Below, one piece after another: positions 31,620-40,579 of a stretch of 47,159 nt of DNA. Location: IMG/VR virus record IMGVR_UViG_3300033153_004317, positions 1-47,159 of that record. The stretch is one strand, 5' to 3'. The stretch is from a virus. A program made the translations under genes and the position numbers. The notes below the pieces were generated by a model, which ran no database searches, was not told the DNA's origin, and worked only from the letters and a program-made list of their open reading frames with translations. Every line of letters starts with the position of its first letter. Positions within the stretch are counted from its first letter, which is position 1.

Positions 31620-33331
31620 TCCTCGTCTCCCTGACCCGGGCGGGCACGGTCGGGCTCAGACCCAAGACCAGAGCCGACCGTGCCCGCCTAAGGTCTATCC
31701 CGTACGTGAAGCGGACCCGCAGCGGGGTCGGGGCTACGTGGTGGACCTATCTGTCGGATCTGCGCCGAGACGTGCCGGCTCGTCAGCTCTGTTGGGACCC
31801 AGGGGTGGTCGGCCGTCTCCGCGCGTTGAAGCTCTCCCTGGACGAGCGCCTCAAGGGCGACGACGACGAGGTCCTGCGTGAGTTTGCCGACGGGGTCGAG
31901 CCATACCGGTTTCAGATCCAGGCGATTCATTGCGCGCTCAACGTGAAGCGCCTCCTGATCGCCGACGACACCGGGCTTGGGAAAACCATTGAGACCATCG
32001 GGACCATGCAGGTCGCGATGGCTAGAGGTCTGGTTCGGCGTGCGATCCTAGTCGTCCCGTCCGGGGTGAAGGTCCAGTGGTACGAGGAGATCCACCGCTT
32101 CGCTCGTTGTCCGCCTGATCCGATCGTGGTCGTCATGGGGGGATCGCCCAAGACCAGGAAGACCATCTACAAGAAGTCCTGGCGGGTCCTGGTGATCAAC
32201 CCCGAGCTGGTCAGGATCGACAGCCGACACATCGACCGCGTGGAGGATGTCGACTTCGTCGTCCTCGACGAGGCGAGCTGTATTCGGAACCCCGACACAG
32301 CCATCGCCTACACGATGAAGGAGCTGTTCAAAAGGACCAAGTTCCGACTCGCCCTCACGGCGACACCGGTCGAGAACCGACTCGCCGATCTTTGGTCGGT
32401 CTTCGAGTGGGTGGACAGGCGCGTGTTTCTATCGAAGAGGTACTTCGATAGCCGATACATCGTTTGGAAGAAGCGCAAGCTGACCGTCTACAGTAATCGG
32501 CTCAAGCGCAATGTGACGATCACCAAAGAGGAGCCTTTGCGATATCGCAAACTCCGTGAGGTTCAGGCGAAGATTCGACCCGCCTACATCCGACGTCGAG
32601 TCAGCGACGTCGAGATTGAGCTTCCAGGCTTGATCGTCAAGTGGGAGACGATCCACCTTCCCAAGAGACAGAGGCTCGTCTACGAGGCCATCAAGGACAA
32701 GGTCATCGCCAAGCTCGCGGGACTGCGAGGTGCCGCGCTCCGGGCTCCCCTCCAGGCCCTCAGGCAGGCGTGCAACAGCACGGCACTGGTGGAGCGGGCC
32801 GGGGGGCAGAAGCCCGTCCACGCCAAGGTGGACCGGATCCGGGAGCTGCTCGAGACCGAGCTGGCCGGCGAGCAGGTGATCGTCTTCACCGACTACGAGC
32901 GGTTCGTCAGGCTCATGATGGACGAGCTGCGCCAGTACCGCCCCGTGGCCTACACGGGGAAGATGACCAAGCGGGACAAGCAGCGGGCCGTAGAGGCGTT
33001 CCGGCTCGGGGACCGGCGGCTCCTCCTCGGGACCAAGGCGCTCGAGCGCGGGCACAACCTCCAGAACGCCTCGATTGTGATCAACGTCGACCTGCCCTGG
33101 AACCCGGCCGCGGTAGCCCAGCGGATCGGGAGGATCCGCCGGATCGGGTCCGAGCACGGCACGTGCAGGTTGATCAACATGATCGCCAAGGGGACGGTCG
33201 AAGAGAAGCTGATCATGCGGAAGCTCTACCTCAAGAACAAGCTGTTCCTGGATCTGTTCGAGTCAGCGAGTGACGTCACGTTTGACCTGTTCGAATCCAT
33301 GGGCGGGGCGGAGGTAGCGGACTTCCTGTGA
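31616..33331 (+). CDS. SNF2-family helicase/ATPase (571 aa)
   Basis: GTG 31616 overlaps the previous TGA. SF2 motifs in order: Q-like YRFQIQAIHCAL, motif I DDTGLGKTIET, motif II VVLDEAS, motif III ALTATPVENRLADLWSVFEW, then a helicase C domain with VIVFTDYERFVRLMMDEL, LLLGTKALERGHNLQNASIV and motif VI WNPAAVAQRIGRIRRIGSEH. This is the SNF2/RapA-like double-stranded DNA translocase plan; in phages such enzymes may assist replication, recombination or transcription switching. Motif II is DEAS rather than DEAH. An imperfect copy of the palindrome lies inside the gene at 32535. Confidence 0.9.
   Translation: MILVSLTRAGTVGLRPKTRADRARLRSIPYVKRTRSGVGATWWTYLSDLRRDVPARQLCWDPGVVGRLRALKLSLDERLKGDDDEVLREFADGVEPYRFQIQAIHCALNVKRLLIADDTGLGKTIETIGTMQVAMARGLVRRAILVVPSGVKVQWYEEIHRFARCPPDPIVVVMGGSPKTRKTIYKKSWRVLVINPELVRIDSRHIDRVEDVDFVVLDEASCIRNPDTAIAYTMKELFKRTKFRLALTATPVENRLADLWSVFEWVDRRVFLSKRYFDSRYIVWKKRKLTVYSNRLKRNVTITKEEPLRYRKLREVQAKIRPAYIRRRVSDVEIELPGLIVKWETIHLPKRQRLVYEAIKDKVIAKLAGLRGAALRAPLQALRQACNSTALVERAGGQKPVHAKVDRIRELLETELAGEQVIVFTDYERFVRLMMDELRQYRPVAYTGKMTKRDKQRAVEAFRLGDRRLLLGTKALERGHNLQNASIVINVDLPWNPAAVAQRIGRIRRIGSEHGTCRLINMIAKGTVEEKLIMRKLYLKNKLFLDLFESASDVTFDLFESMGGAEVADFL
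32535..32552. repeat. Palindrome variant inside SNF2 gene
   Basis: CTTTGCGATATCGCAAAC: the inner 16 bases are a perfect palindrome with the G-to-C change made symmetrically on both arms. Lies within coding sequence (codons for PLRYRKL), the only internal copy. Confidence 0.6.
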
Positions 33332-33366
33332 CCGCCGCACAGGGATCTAATCAGATAGGAGGACGC

Positions 33367-33954
33367 ATGAAGATCGAGATCGGGCAAGGCGAGGAGATCG
33401 TGATCACCCTGGAGGATACGGACGGGGAGTTCACGATCAAGTGGGGAGAGGAGGCGCTCACGATCGAGGCCGACCTACCCGACGACGAGGGGCGCGGCGG
33501 GCACGTCGAGCTGAACGAGCGCAAGGTCGACCCTGACCAACCGGACTGCGACCCGGTCATCTACCGGGAGACGTTCGGGCGCGACATGGACGAGGGGGGG
33601 AACAAGATCCCGCCGGTCGGGGTCGTGACGATCAGTGGCGGTTACGGGCCCGACGGCGAGCCGCTGGAGCAGAAGGTTGAGATCGTGGGCGGACTTCGGC
33701 ATCGCGACAAGCTCCTCGGGGACCTCGCGGCGGAGCTGAAGCGGCGCGACCACCACAACGCCAAGGTCCAGCTCGAGAACCGCGGCCACATGCAGACGAC
33801 GAACGTGATCCACATTCACGCTCGCCTCGTCGACGCCGAGGGTGAGGTGCTGCTCGACGGCTACTTCGGCACGGTCCTCGAGTACGTGGTCGAGGACATC
33901 TACTGGGACGAGAACGGCGACTGGGCCGACGCGGTGCGGGTCGAGTTCGAGTAG
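33367..33954 (+). CDS. Acidic beta-rich hypothetical protein (195 aa)
   Basis: ATG 33367 is preferred over GTG 33328 because TAGGAGGA lies just upstream and the latter overlaps the helicase. The leader contains TCTAATCAGATAGG, similar to other leader elements. The protein is strongly acidic with repeated beta strands (EIVITLEDTDGEFTIKWGEE, VGVVTISGGYGPDGEPL, NVIHIHARLVDAEGEVLL). No family is recognised. The setting between SNF2 and polymerase genes suggests a DNA-metabolism accessory or DNA mimic; neither is shown. Confidence 0.5.
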   Translation: MKIEIGQGEEIVITLEDTDGEFTIKWGEEALTIEADLPDDEGRGGHVELNERKVDPDQPDCDPVIYRETFGRDMDEGGNKIPPVGVVTISGGYGPDGEPLEQKVEIVGGLRHRDKLLGDLAAELKRRDHHNAKVQLENRGHMQTTNVIHIHARLVDAEGEVLLDGYFGTVLEYVVEDIYWDENGDWADAVRVEFE

Positions 33955-33969
33955 GTCCTCGGTCTTCGA

Positions 33970-33987
33970 GTTTGGGATATCCCAAAC
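33970..33987. repeat. 18-bp palindrome, perfect copy 3
   Basis: GTTTGGGATATCCCAAAC, 15 bases after a stop and 14 bases before the DNA polymerase start (34002). Confidence 0.9.
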
Positions 33988-34001
33988 TCTCAAGGAGAAG
34001 C

Positions 34002-37000
34002 ATGGCTCGTAAGAAGACCTTCTTCCCGATGCTTCACACTCATGACGAATACAGCATCAAGGACGGATGCAGCACGGTCGAGACCTACGCGAAGATCGTG
34101 AAGGGGCTCGGGGGTGACTCGCTTGCCGTGACCAATCACGGCCAGGCGGCGGGATTTGCCCGGCAGTGGTTCGCTTGCAAGGACCAGGGGATCAAGCCCA
34201 TCTTCGGCCTCGAGGCCTACCTGTGCGAGGACCGCCACTCTACCGTCAGGGATGTCCTGGTCGAACTGAGGAAGAAGGACAAGAAGGCGAAGGGCAAGGA
34301 CCTCTCGATCCGCGCCAAGATCGCCAAGGCCGACGCTTTCCTCAAGGAGCGGTTCCGGCCGAGCCCTCATTCGGTCTTGCTGGCCCAAACCCGGGAGGGA
34401 TACCGCAACCTGGTCCGAGTCTCGTCCGACTCCTGGCAGCGCGGCTTCTACTACGTGCCCAGGACCGACACGGCGTTTCTCGCCGAGCACGCCGAGGGGC
34501 TCGCCTACTCAACGGCCTGCATGGGCGGCTACATTCCTAAGCTCGCCAGGGACGACCCCGAGAAGGCCCTCAGGGAGGCCAGGAGGCTTCAAAAAGCATT
34601 CGAGGGGAGATTCTATGTCGAGCTGCTCATGACCGAGTACGGGCCCCAGAGGGAGTCCAACCAGGCTATGCTTGAGCTGGCCCACGAGATCGGGGCTCGG
34701 ACGATCCTGACCTGCGACGTCCACTACGCGCGCCCGCGGGACTCGAAGGCGCAGGACACGCTCCTGCTAATGCGGGACAAGAAGACCATCAAGGACCGCG
34801 AGACCGGCGGCGAGGTCTGGCAATTCGAGACCAAGGACCTCTACTGGAAGACGCTCGAGCGCGTCGTCGAGTGCTGGCGAGACCATCACGGCGACTACCT
34901 GGATCGGAAGACGTTCAAGCGGTCGGTCAGGAACACCTACGCGCTCGCGGAGTCGATCGAGCACATAGAGTTCGACACGAGCCTGAAGCTCCCGGGGGTG
35001 TTTGAGAATCCCCAGGCCACGTTGAGGGAGCTGGTCGTGGTAGGGCTACGCCTCCGGGTGGCTCGTGGCGAGGTCCCGGCCAGTGGGAAGACGAGGCGCG
35101 ACTACGTGGACCGGATCAAGCGCGAGCTGACCGTGGTCAACGTGAAGGGGTTCGCGGAGTACTTCCTTGTCCTGCACGACGTGTGCGACCACGCCCGGAA
35201 GATTGGCTCGCGCATGGGCCCCGGCCGGGGGAGCGCGGGCGGTTCGCTCCTTGCGTTCCTCCTGCGAATCACCGAGATCGACCCACTGCGATTCTCGCTC
35301 CTGTTCGAGCGGTTCCTGGACGAGAACAGGCCAGACCCGCCCGACATCGACCTCGACTTCTCTCCCGAGCACCGCGACGCGATCAAGCAGTACGTGCAGG
35401 ACCAGTACCCGGCCACGGCAACGATCGGATCGTTCGGCACCTTCAAGCCCAGGACGACGATTCAGAACGTGGCCCGCGTCTACGGGCTCGACCACCGCGA
35501 GGTCCTGAAGATCACCAAGCCCCTCGGGACCGACGCGGATAAGAAGACGTGGGATGAGGTGTTTGATCTCTGGCCTGAGGTCGAGGAGTTCGCCGACGAC
35601 AACCCCGAGGCGTGGGAGGTGATCAAGACCCTCCGGGGGTTGATCTCCCACCGGGGTAAGAACGCCGCCGGGGTCCTGATCGCGCCGGCTTCGGCTCTGG
35701 ACGAGATCCCCATGATCGTCGAGCCCGACACGGGCCAGGTCGTGACTGCGTTTCCAGACAGCCAGGGCGATGGGGTCACCTATCACGGGCGTGAGCTGAC
35801 CAGGTTGGGCTACTTGAAGCTCGACATCCTCGGGGTCCGCAACCTCAATATCGCTCCTTTGGCGGCCGAGATCCTCGAGCGCGAGACCGGCGAGATGGTC
35901 GATCTGTCGGTGTCGTCTATGCCGCTCGACGACGCTCCGACTCTCGCGACGGCCTCGACGGCTGTCGTGCCTGGCGTATTCCAGCTCGACTCGGCGACGA
36001 CGCGCCCGATCCTCAAGCACGTCGGCGTTGACTCGTTCATTGACCTCGTCATGGTGACCGCGCTCTGTCGACCCGGCCCGCTCAAGCACGAGATCCATCG
36101 CGAGTTTTCACGACTCAAGCGGGCCGGCGGCGAGTGGAAGCGCGGCCTCCACCCGAAGCTCGTCCCGCTTCTCCGGGAGAGCCGCGGACTCATGATTCTC
36201 CAAGAGGATGTTATGGCCGTCGTCCAGGTCCTCGGGGGTCTCACGTTCGGCGAGGCCAACATGGTGCGTAAGGTGATCGGGAAGAAGCTCGACCCGGCTG
36301 CATTCAAGCCCTGGTGGGAGAAGTTCCTCGAGGGCGGTCTCGCTTTGGATCATTCCAAGGAGGAGCTAGAAGGAACGTGGTCGAAGATTGTCACCTTCGC
36401 CCGCTATGGATTCCCGAAAGCTCACGGGGTCGCCTACATGCTGACTAGCTATCAGCAGCTCTACATGCTCACCCACCATCCACTGTTCTACTTTGCCGCG
36501 CTCCTCGCCCAGACCCCGCGCTCGAAGAAGACCAACTGGGGCGAGGAGAAGCTCGTCGGATTCATGCGGTCCGCCATGGGAGGCAGCCTGTCCGTGTTGG
36601 GTCCAGACGCGAGAGCCGGTTCGATCGAGTTCGACGTCGAGGACGGGGCGATCAGGTTCGGCCTCTCGAAGATCAAGGGAGTCGCGAGCGCGGCCGAGGC
36701 CGTCCTGGCCGCGCGACCCTTCTCGACCCTCTCGGAGTTCCACGACAAGATCGAGAAGAAGAAGGCGAACGCGCGAGTCGTGAAGGCCTTGATCTACTCC
36801 GGTGCGCTAGACGGACTCCGGCTCGGACGCGGTCTCGAGCGGGCCGAGCACGAGGCGCGCGAGCAGGGCGTTTTCCCGGAGGAGATCGAGTGGAGGAACG
36901 TGCTCATCGCGGGCTATCACGCCCTGCGGAAGACCAAGGGCGATCCTGACGTGTTTCTCTCGGGCTCGCTCCTCGATCGCGAGAGGGAGCTGATTGGGTT

Positions 37001-37385
37001 TGCGTTCTCCTGGTGGGGGTCTAATCAGAAGGGAGAGCTGAGAGAACAGGAAGGGCTCGAGACGATTGCCTGGCACGAAGAGGAAGACGTGACTCGGACG
37101 GAGATCCTGGCCGAGGTGACGAGGGCAAAGATCCACAAGAGCAAGCGCGGCCCTATGGCGTTCCTGACCCTGGCTGACGAGACCGGGTTGATCGAGAATG
37201 TGACGATCTTCGCCGAGCAGTGGAAGCACTACCGGGACCGTCTCAAGCCCGGGAGGATCGTGGTGATCCGCCTCAGACGGCGCGAGAGCACCAACCCACG
37301 CTACGGCGAGTTCAGCTACTACCTGGACGACCGCGCCGACGAGCAGGTCGAGCCCGCACAGCGCGCCCTCAGGAGAGGTAGGTGA
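34002..37385 (+). CDS. dnaE: DNA polymerase III alpha subunit (DnaE-like, C-family)
   Basis: ATG 34002 follows CAAGGAGAAGC, 14 bases after a perfect palindrome. N-terminal PHP domain: FFPMLHTHDEYSIKDGCS, LAVTNHGQAAGF and CDVHYARP. Palm: RMGPGRGSAGGSLLAFLLRI near residue 405 and the catalytic PDPPDIDLDFSPEHRD near residue 447 with both Asp; the third acidic position fits LKLDILGVRNLNI. Fingers include MILQEDVMAVVQVLGGLTFG. A C-terminal helix-hairpin-helix region is followed by an OB fold (MAFLTLADETGLIENVTIFA). At about 1127 aa it is a full-length replicative polymerase. No separate proofreading exonuclease is seen. It overlaps the next gene by GTGA. Confidence 0.95.
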   Translation: MARKKTFFPMLHTHDEYSIKDGCSTVETYAKIVKGLGGDSLAVTNHGQAAGFARQWFACKDQGIKPIFGLEAYLCEDRHSTVRDVLVELRKKDKKAKGKDLSIRAKIAKADAFLKERFRPSPHSVLLAQTREGYRNLVRVSSDSWQRGFYYVPRTDTAFLAEHAEGLAYSTACMGGYIPKLARDDPEKALREARRLQKAFEGRFYVELLMTEYGPQRESNQAMLELAHEIGARTILTCDVHYARPRDSKAQDTLLLMRDKKTIKDRETGGEVWQFETKDLYWKTLERVVECWRDHHGDYLDRKTFKRSVRNTYALAESIEHIEFDTSLKLPGVFENPQATLRELVVVGLRLRVARGEVPASGKTRRDYVDRIKRELTVVNVKGFAEYFLVLHDVCDHARKIGSRMGPGRGSAGGSLLAFLLRITEIDPLRFSLLFERFLDENRPDPPDIDLDFSPEHRDAIKQYVQDQYPATATIGSFGTFKPRTTIQNVARVYGLDHREVLKITKPLGTDADKKTWDEVFDLWPEVEEFADDNPEAWEVIKTLRGLISHRGKNAAGVLIAPASALDEIPMIVEPDTGQVVTAFPDSQGDGVTYHGRELTRLGYLKLDILGVRNLNIAPLAAEILERETGEMVDLSVSSMPLDDAPTLATASTAVVPGVFQLDSATTRPILKHVGVDSFIDLVMVTALCRPGPLKHEIHREFSRLKRAGGEWKRGLHPKLVPLLRESRGLMILQEDVMAVVQVLGGLTFGEANMVRKVIGKKLDPAAFKPWWEKFLEGGLALDHSKEELEGTWSKIVTFARYGFPKAHGVAYMLTSYQQLYMLTHHPLFYFAALLAQTPRSKKTNWGEEKLVGFMRSAMGGSLSVLGPDARAGSIEFDVEDGAIRFGLSKIKGVASAAEAVLAARPFSTLSEFHDKIEKKKANARVVKALIYSGALDGLRLGRGLERAEHEAREQGVFPEEIEWRNVLIAGYHALRKTKGDPDVFLSGSLLDRERELIGFAFSWWGSNQKGELREQEGLETIAWHEEEDVTRTEILAEVTRAKIHKSKRGPMAFLTLADETGLIENVTIFAEQWKHYRDRLKPGRIVVIRLRRRESTNPRYGEFSYYLDDRADEQVEPAQRALRRGR

Positions 37386-38005
37386 GCGAGTGCCAGGTCT
37401 GCCGCGGCTCACGGCACGTCTGGGACAAGGAGGCCGGGTCGTGGGTGTCGTGCGAGTGCCTACAGACCGAGCGAGCCCTGGCCCGGTACCGGTCGGCCGG
37501 GGTGCCGACCTGGCTCGAGGGGATGACGTGGCGGAGTTTCCTCGATTCACATCAGGTCTCGGACCCGGCTACGCTTCTTCGAATCGCAGCCAAGCTCAGG
37601 CGGGGTGAGCTACCGTGCGAGGGTCTCCTCGTTCACGGGAGGCCATCGCGGTCCAGAACCACGGCCGCGGCTCTCGTGCTCAGGTCCGCGTGTGATGCCG
37701 GGCTCGGGGTCCACTCAGTCACGATTCCGGCCTTGATCGACATCGAGTTTGACCGTGACCGCTCGCATCCCGAGGCTCTCGAGGCTGACGTGTTGTCGAT
37801 CAGGTGCGGGGGCGAACCCGCGCACAAGTGGAACGGCTACGTCCTCGAGAAGGTGTTCCGATCCAGGGCCACAGCGGGCCTGTTCACCATGGTCGTCGCG
37901 GATCGTGATCCGGGTAGGCTCGAGGCCCTTTATAGGTCTGGTACGGTCGCGGACACGCTCAGACAATTCGTCAAGACACGGGTCGCCCCGGAGGGAGTCG
38001 AGTGA
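37382..38005 (+). CDS. DnaC-like helicase loader with degenerate ATPase motifs
   Basis: GTG 37382 overlaps the polymerase stop. The N-terminus has a zinc-binding pattern CQVCRG...CEC (Cys 4, 7, 27, 29). From residue 80 the sequence follows the DnaC/IstB AAA+ plan, but the Walker A is GRPSRSRTT, with Arg in place of the Lys of GxxxxGK[ST]. The Walker B position reads ADVLSIRCGGEPAHKWNGYV where loaders have LxxDDxG. Trailing VFRSRATAGLFTMVVADRDP resembles sensor 1. So it is probably a pseudo-ATPase loader. Placement directly before DnaB supports the loader role. It overlaps dnaB by 4 bases. Confidence 0.65.
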   Translation: MSECQVCRGSRHVWDKEAGSWVSCECLQTERALARYRSAGVPTWLEGMTWRSFLDSHQVSDPATLLRIAAKLRRGELPCEGLLVHGRPSRSRTTAAALVLRSACDAGLGVHSVTIPALIDIEFDRDRSHPEALEADVLSIRCGGEPAHKWNGYVLEKVFRSRATAGLFTMVVADRDPGRLEALYRSGTVADTLRQFVKTRVAPEGVE

Positions 38006-39366
38006 GCGAGGCCGAGCACACCGTTATAGCCGGGATCCTCCAGTCGTCGTCGAGGCTGGCCGACGTTGGAGGGCTGCGCCCAGAGTTCTTCGGACTCAAG
38101 GAGACCAGGGCCCTGTTCGAGTACGCGACTGCCTACCACCGCAAGCGCGGGAGGAAGAACGCCCTCGACATTCCCCTGGCGCGGTCGAGGCTGGAGGCGT
38201 CCAAGTCCAAGATTGCCCTGGCCTTGCTGGAGTTGGTCGACGACTACTCGGACCAGGAGCCCGTCACGGAGGCGGAGTTCAAGGACGCCCTCGAGGTCCT
38301 GGCCTCCGAGAGGAGGCACCACGTCTTGCGCCGGCACGGGGCCGCGGCCCTGGAGGCGGTGATCGAGGGAGACCTGGACGCGGCCACGAGGCGCATGAGG
38401 CGAGGCTTGGTCGAGGCGGGCGACGCGAGCCTTGACGACGACTCCCCCGTCGACGTCAGGTCCAAGAGGGAGATCGCCGAGGAGAAGCGTCTGCTCGAGC
38501 CCCCCGAGGAGGGGGAGGAGGAGCAGAGTTTCGACGTCGGCTTCCCGCGGATCACGAGGGCCGTCTCGCTGCGCCGCAGGGAGCTGACGATCCTCGGGGG
38601 ATATAGCTCGGACGGGAAGAGCCAGTGGTCGAAGGCGCTCGTCTACAACGCCTCGCGCCTGAGCAGGGCCAACGTCCTCTTCGTCGCGCTGGAGATGAGC
38701 CGGAGGGAGATGCGCGTCCTGTTCGTGGCCCAGCACGCGGCGTCCCTCGACCGGCGCGGCGTCGACTACCGGGCGATCCTGGAGAGGAACGCGAGCGCGG
38801 ACGACAGGAAGCTCTATCGGCGGGCCCTCGATGAGTTCGGCATCGAGGGCCACGAGGACCAGGAGGAGATCCGCTCCGAGGCCGGGGCGCTGATCGTGTG
38901 GTCGCCGAACAAGCGGATCAACATGGACGACTTCACCGACCGCATTCGGGCCATGCGGCGCGACGCCGGGATCGACATTGTCGTTGGCGACTTCCTAGAG
39001 CTGATCCAGCCGAGCCGCAACCTTGGGCAGTACAGGCTCAACCTGAAGGACATGGTCGAGGAGAGCAAGGCGCTCGCCCGCGAGGAGGGGGTGTGGATGA
39101 TCCTCAACCACCAGATCAGTCGGAAGGGCAGAGACGACGCAGAGAAGAGGAAGCCCAGGCCCTACTATCTGATGCGCGACCTGGGGGAGACGAGTGGGAT
39201 CGAGCGCGCGGCCGACTCATTCCTCTGGGTCTACTACGACGAGGACCTCGAGGACGACCGCGAGGCCATCGTGGGTGTCGGCAAGGCTCGGAAGGGACGG
39301 AAGATCGTGCGAGGTTTTCCGGTGTTCGCCAACTACTCACGCGCCCTGATCGCGGAGATTGACTAG
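38002..39366 (+). CDS. dnaB: Replicative DNA helicase DnaB-like (454 aa)
   Basis: GTG 38002 overlaps the previous gene by 4 bases. The N-terminal domain begins MSEAEHTVIAGILQSSSRLA, as in DnaB. The RecA-like core has Walker A GGYSSDGKSQWSKALVYNAS near residue 199, the H2-type segment NVLFVALEMSRREMRVLFVA, Walker B IDIVVGDFLELIQ, LARE then VWMILNHQISRKGRDD, and SGIERAADSFLWVYYDE. It forms the ring helicase at the fork. An acidic linker (EEGEEEQS) joins the domains. It is the partner of the loader upstream and of the primase zinc finger downstream. Confidence 0.93.
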   Translation: MSEAEHTVIAGILQSSSRLADVGGLRPEFFGLKETRALFEYATAYHRKRGRKNALDIPLARSRLEASKSKIALALLELVDDYSDQEPVTEAEFKDALEVLASERRHHVLRRHGAAALEAVIEGDLDAATRRMRRGLVEAGDASLDDDSPVDVRSKREIAEEKRLLEPPEEGEEEQSFDVGFPRITRAVSLRRRELTILGGYSSDGKSQWSKALVYNASRLSRANVLFVALEMSRREMRVLFVAQHAASLDRRGVDYRAILERNASADDRKLYRRALDEFGIEGHEDQEEIRSEAGALIVWSPNKRINMDDFTDRIRAMRRDAGIDIVVGDFLELIQPSRNLGQYRLNLKDMVEESKALAREEGVWMILNHQISRKGRDDAEKRKPRPYYLMRDLGETSGIERAADSFLWVYYDEDLEDDREAIVGVGKARKGRKIVRGFPVFANYSRALIAEID

Positions 39367-39873
39367 GTGTCGTGGAAGTGCCCGACTTGTGGCCCGGTCG
39401 ACGCCCCCATGTTCGGCGAGGACGAGCAGTTTCATTGCTCCAAAGTGGGCTGCGACGAGGTCGTCTCGATCCTCTCGGAGGCCGAGAGGATCGCCGCGCA
39501 GGGCTGGAAGAAGTTCAGTATCGGTCCTGGGCCGAGGAGGAACCACGCGAAGGAGGAGCAGGACAGCAGGACTGCGACGGCCGAGGGTAAGAGGATCCTG
39601 GCCAACATGGCCGCACGGAACGAGGCAAGATCGAGAGGAACGACGATCGTGAAGAAGACCAAGAAGAAGGCTGGAGTCAAGGACCAGAAGAAGTCGGCGG
39701 CGGCCAAGAAGAAGCCCGACGCGACCTCGGCCGAGGTCGCGGCGATCGAGACCTGCCTCCGCGCGCTCGAGGGACTTGACGCGGCCGAGTCGGTGATTCG
39801 CTACGTGGCTCGCCGGCACGGTCTCTCGGTCCTCGCCGTTGGACAGAACGCGACCTCGACTCGCGCCCTATAG
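39367..39873 (+). CDS. Zinc-ribbon protein with Lys-rich linker (168 aa)
   Basis: GTG 39367 directly follows the dnaB TAG. Residues 1-32 (CPTCGPVDAPM, then HCSKVGCDE) form a zinc-ribbon-like cysteine set. A basic, disordered stretch (VKKTKKKAGVKDQKKSAAAK) follows, then a helical end (EGLDAAESVIRYVARRHGLS). This architecture fits a DNA-associated replication accessory, but no family is recognised. Its TAG is immediately followed, with no spacer, by a palindrome. Confidence 0.55.
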   Translation: MSWKCPTCGPVDAPMFGEDEQFHCSKVGCDEVVSILSEAERIAAQGWKKFSIGPGPRRNHAKEEQDSRTATAEGKRILANMAARNEARSRGTTIVKKTKKKAGVKDQKKSAAAKKKPDATSAEVAAIETCLRALEGLDAAESVIRYVARRHGLSVLAVGQNATSTRAL

Positions 39874-39891
39874 GTTTGGGATATCCCAAAC
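39874..39891. repeat. 18-bp palindrome, perfect copy 4
   Basis: GTTTGGGATATCCCAAAC fills the entire gap between the TAG at 39873 and the ATG at 39892, with no base to spare on either side. Confidence 0.9.
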
Positions 39892-40548
39892 ATGGGTGAG
39901 GTCGGGAGGAGGATCGCGCGAATCAAGCTGGTTCCGTTCGAGGACGCCCTCAGGACGGTCGCCCCCGCCTGGCTCGAGATCCCCGACTCGCTCCCGGCGA
40001 TGATCGAGTGTCCGCTCCCCGACCACGATGACGTGACTCCCTCGTGTTGGGTCCAGCCGCACCGCTGGCACTGCTTCGGGTGTGGTTGCGGTGGCGATGT
40101 TTTGGATCTGGTCCAGGGGTTGATCGGGGTGGAAGTCGTCGCGGCCCTCCGGGTGGTCGAGCACGCACTCGGGTTCCGTCAGGGCGAGGACGAGGAGCTG
40201 TTCGAGCTGCTCGCCAGGTCTCGGGCCCGGCCGAGTCCGACCATCGATCGCCGTTCCTGGGAGGCCGAGTTGGAGCAGATCGAGCGAGACTACTTTGATC
40301 GGGTCCGCCCCTATCTGAGGTGTCGTGATCCGATCGTCTCGGGTCGGGCCTGGTCGGTTTCCGATTACGTCTTCGCCCGGCTCGCTCTCGCGGCCTGGCC
40401 GGTCCCGAAGACCGCGCGCCGAGCCCGTGAGGTGACGCGCCGGCTCCGGTCGTGGTCGCAGGCCTACGCGGCCGGGCTCGAGGCGGACGTCGAGAGGATC
40501 ACGGGCAAGGATCGCCTGGATGTCTCGCTCCAGCATTGGCTGCAATAG
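39892..40548 (+). CDS. CHC2 primase zinc-finger protein without TOPRIM domain
   Basis: ATG 39892 begins the base after a perfect palindrome, so there is no ribosome site; start by leaderless or coupled initiation is possible. GGGAGGAGG inside codons 5-7 could serve a downstream non-ATG start. The motif C40-x4-H45, then C61-x2-C64 (MIECPLPDHDD and HCFGCGCGGDVLDLVQ) is a DnaG-type CHC2 zinc finger, which reads template bases. At 218 residues it lacks the catalytic TOPRIM domain; the rest is Arg-rich and helical. It may work with a separate catalytic subunit outside the window. Confidence 0.75.
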   Translation: MGEVGRRIARIKLVPFEDALRTVAPAWLEIPDSLPAMIECPLPDHDDVTPSCWVQPHRWHCFGCGCGGDVLDLVQGLIGVEVVAALRVVEHALGFRQGEDEELFELLARSRARPSPTIDRRSWEAELEQIERDYFDRVRPYLRCRDPIVSGRAWSVSDYVFARLALAAWPVPKTARRAREVTRRLRSWSQAYAAGLEADVERITGKDRLDVSLQHWLQ

Positions 40549-40579
40549 GGTTACAACCTTCTCGGGATCTTTCTGGTTT

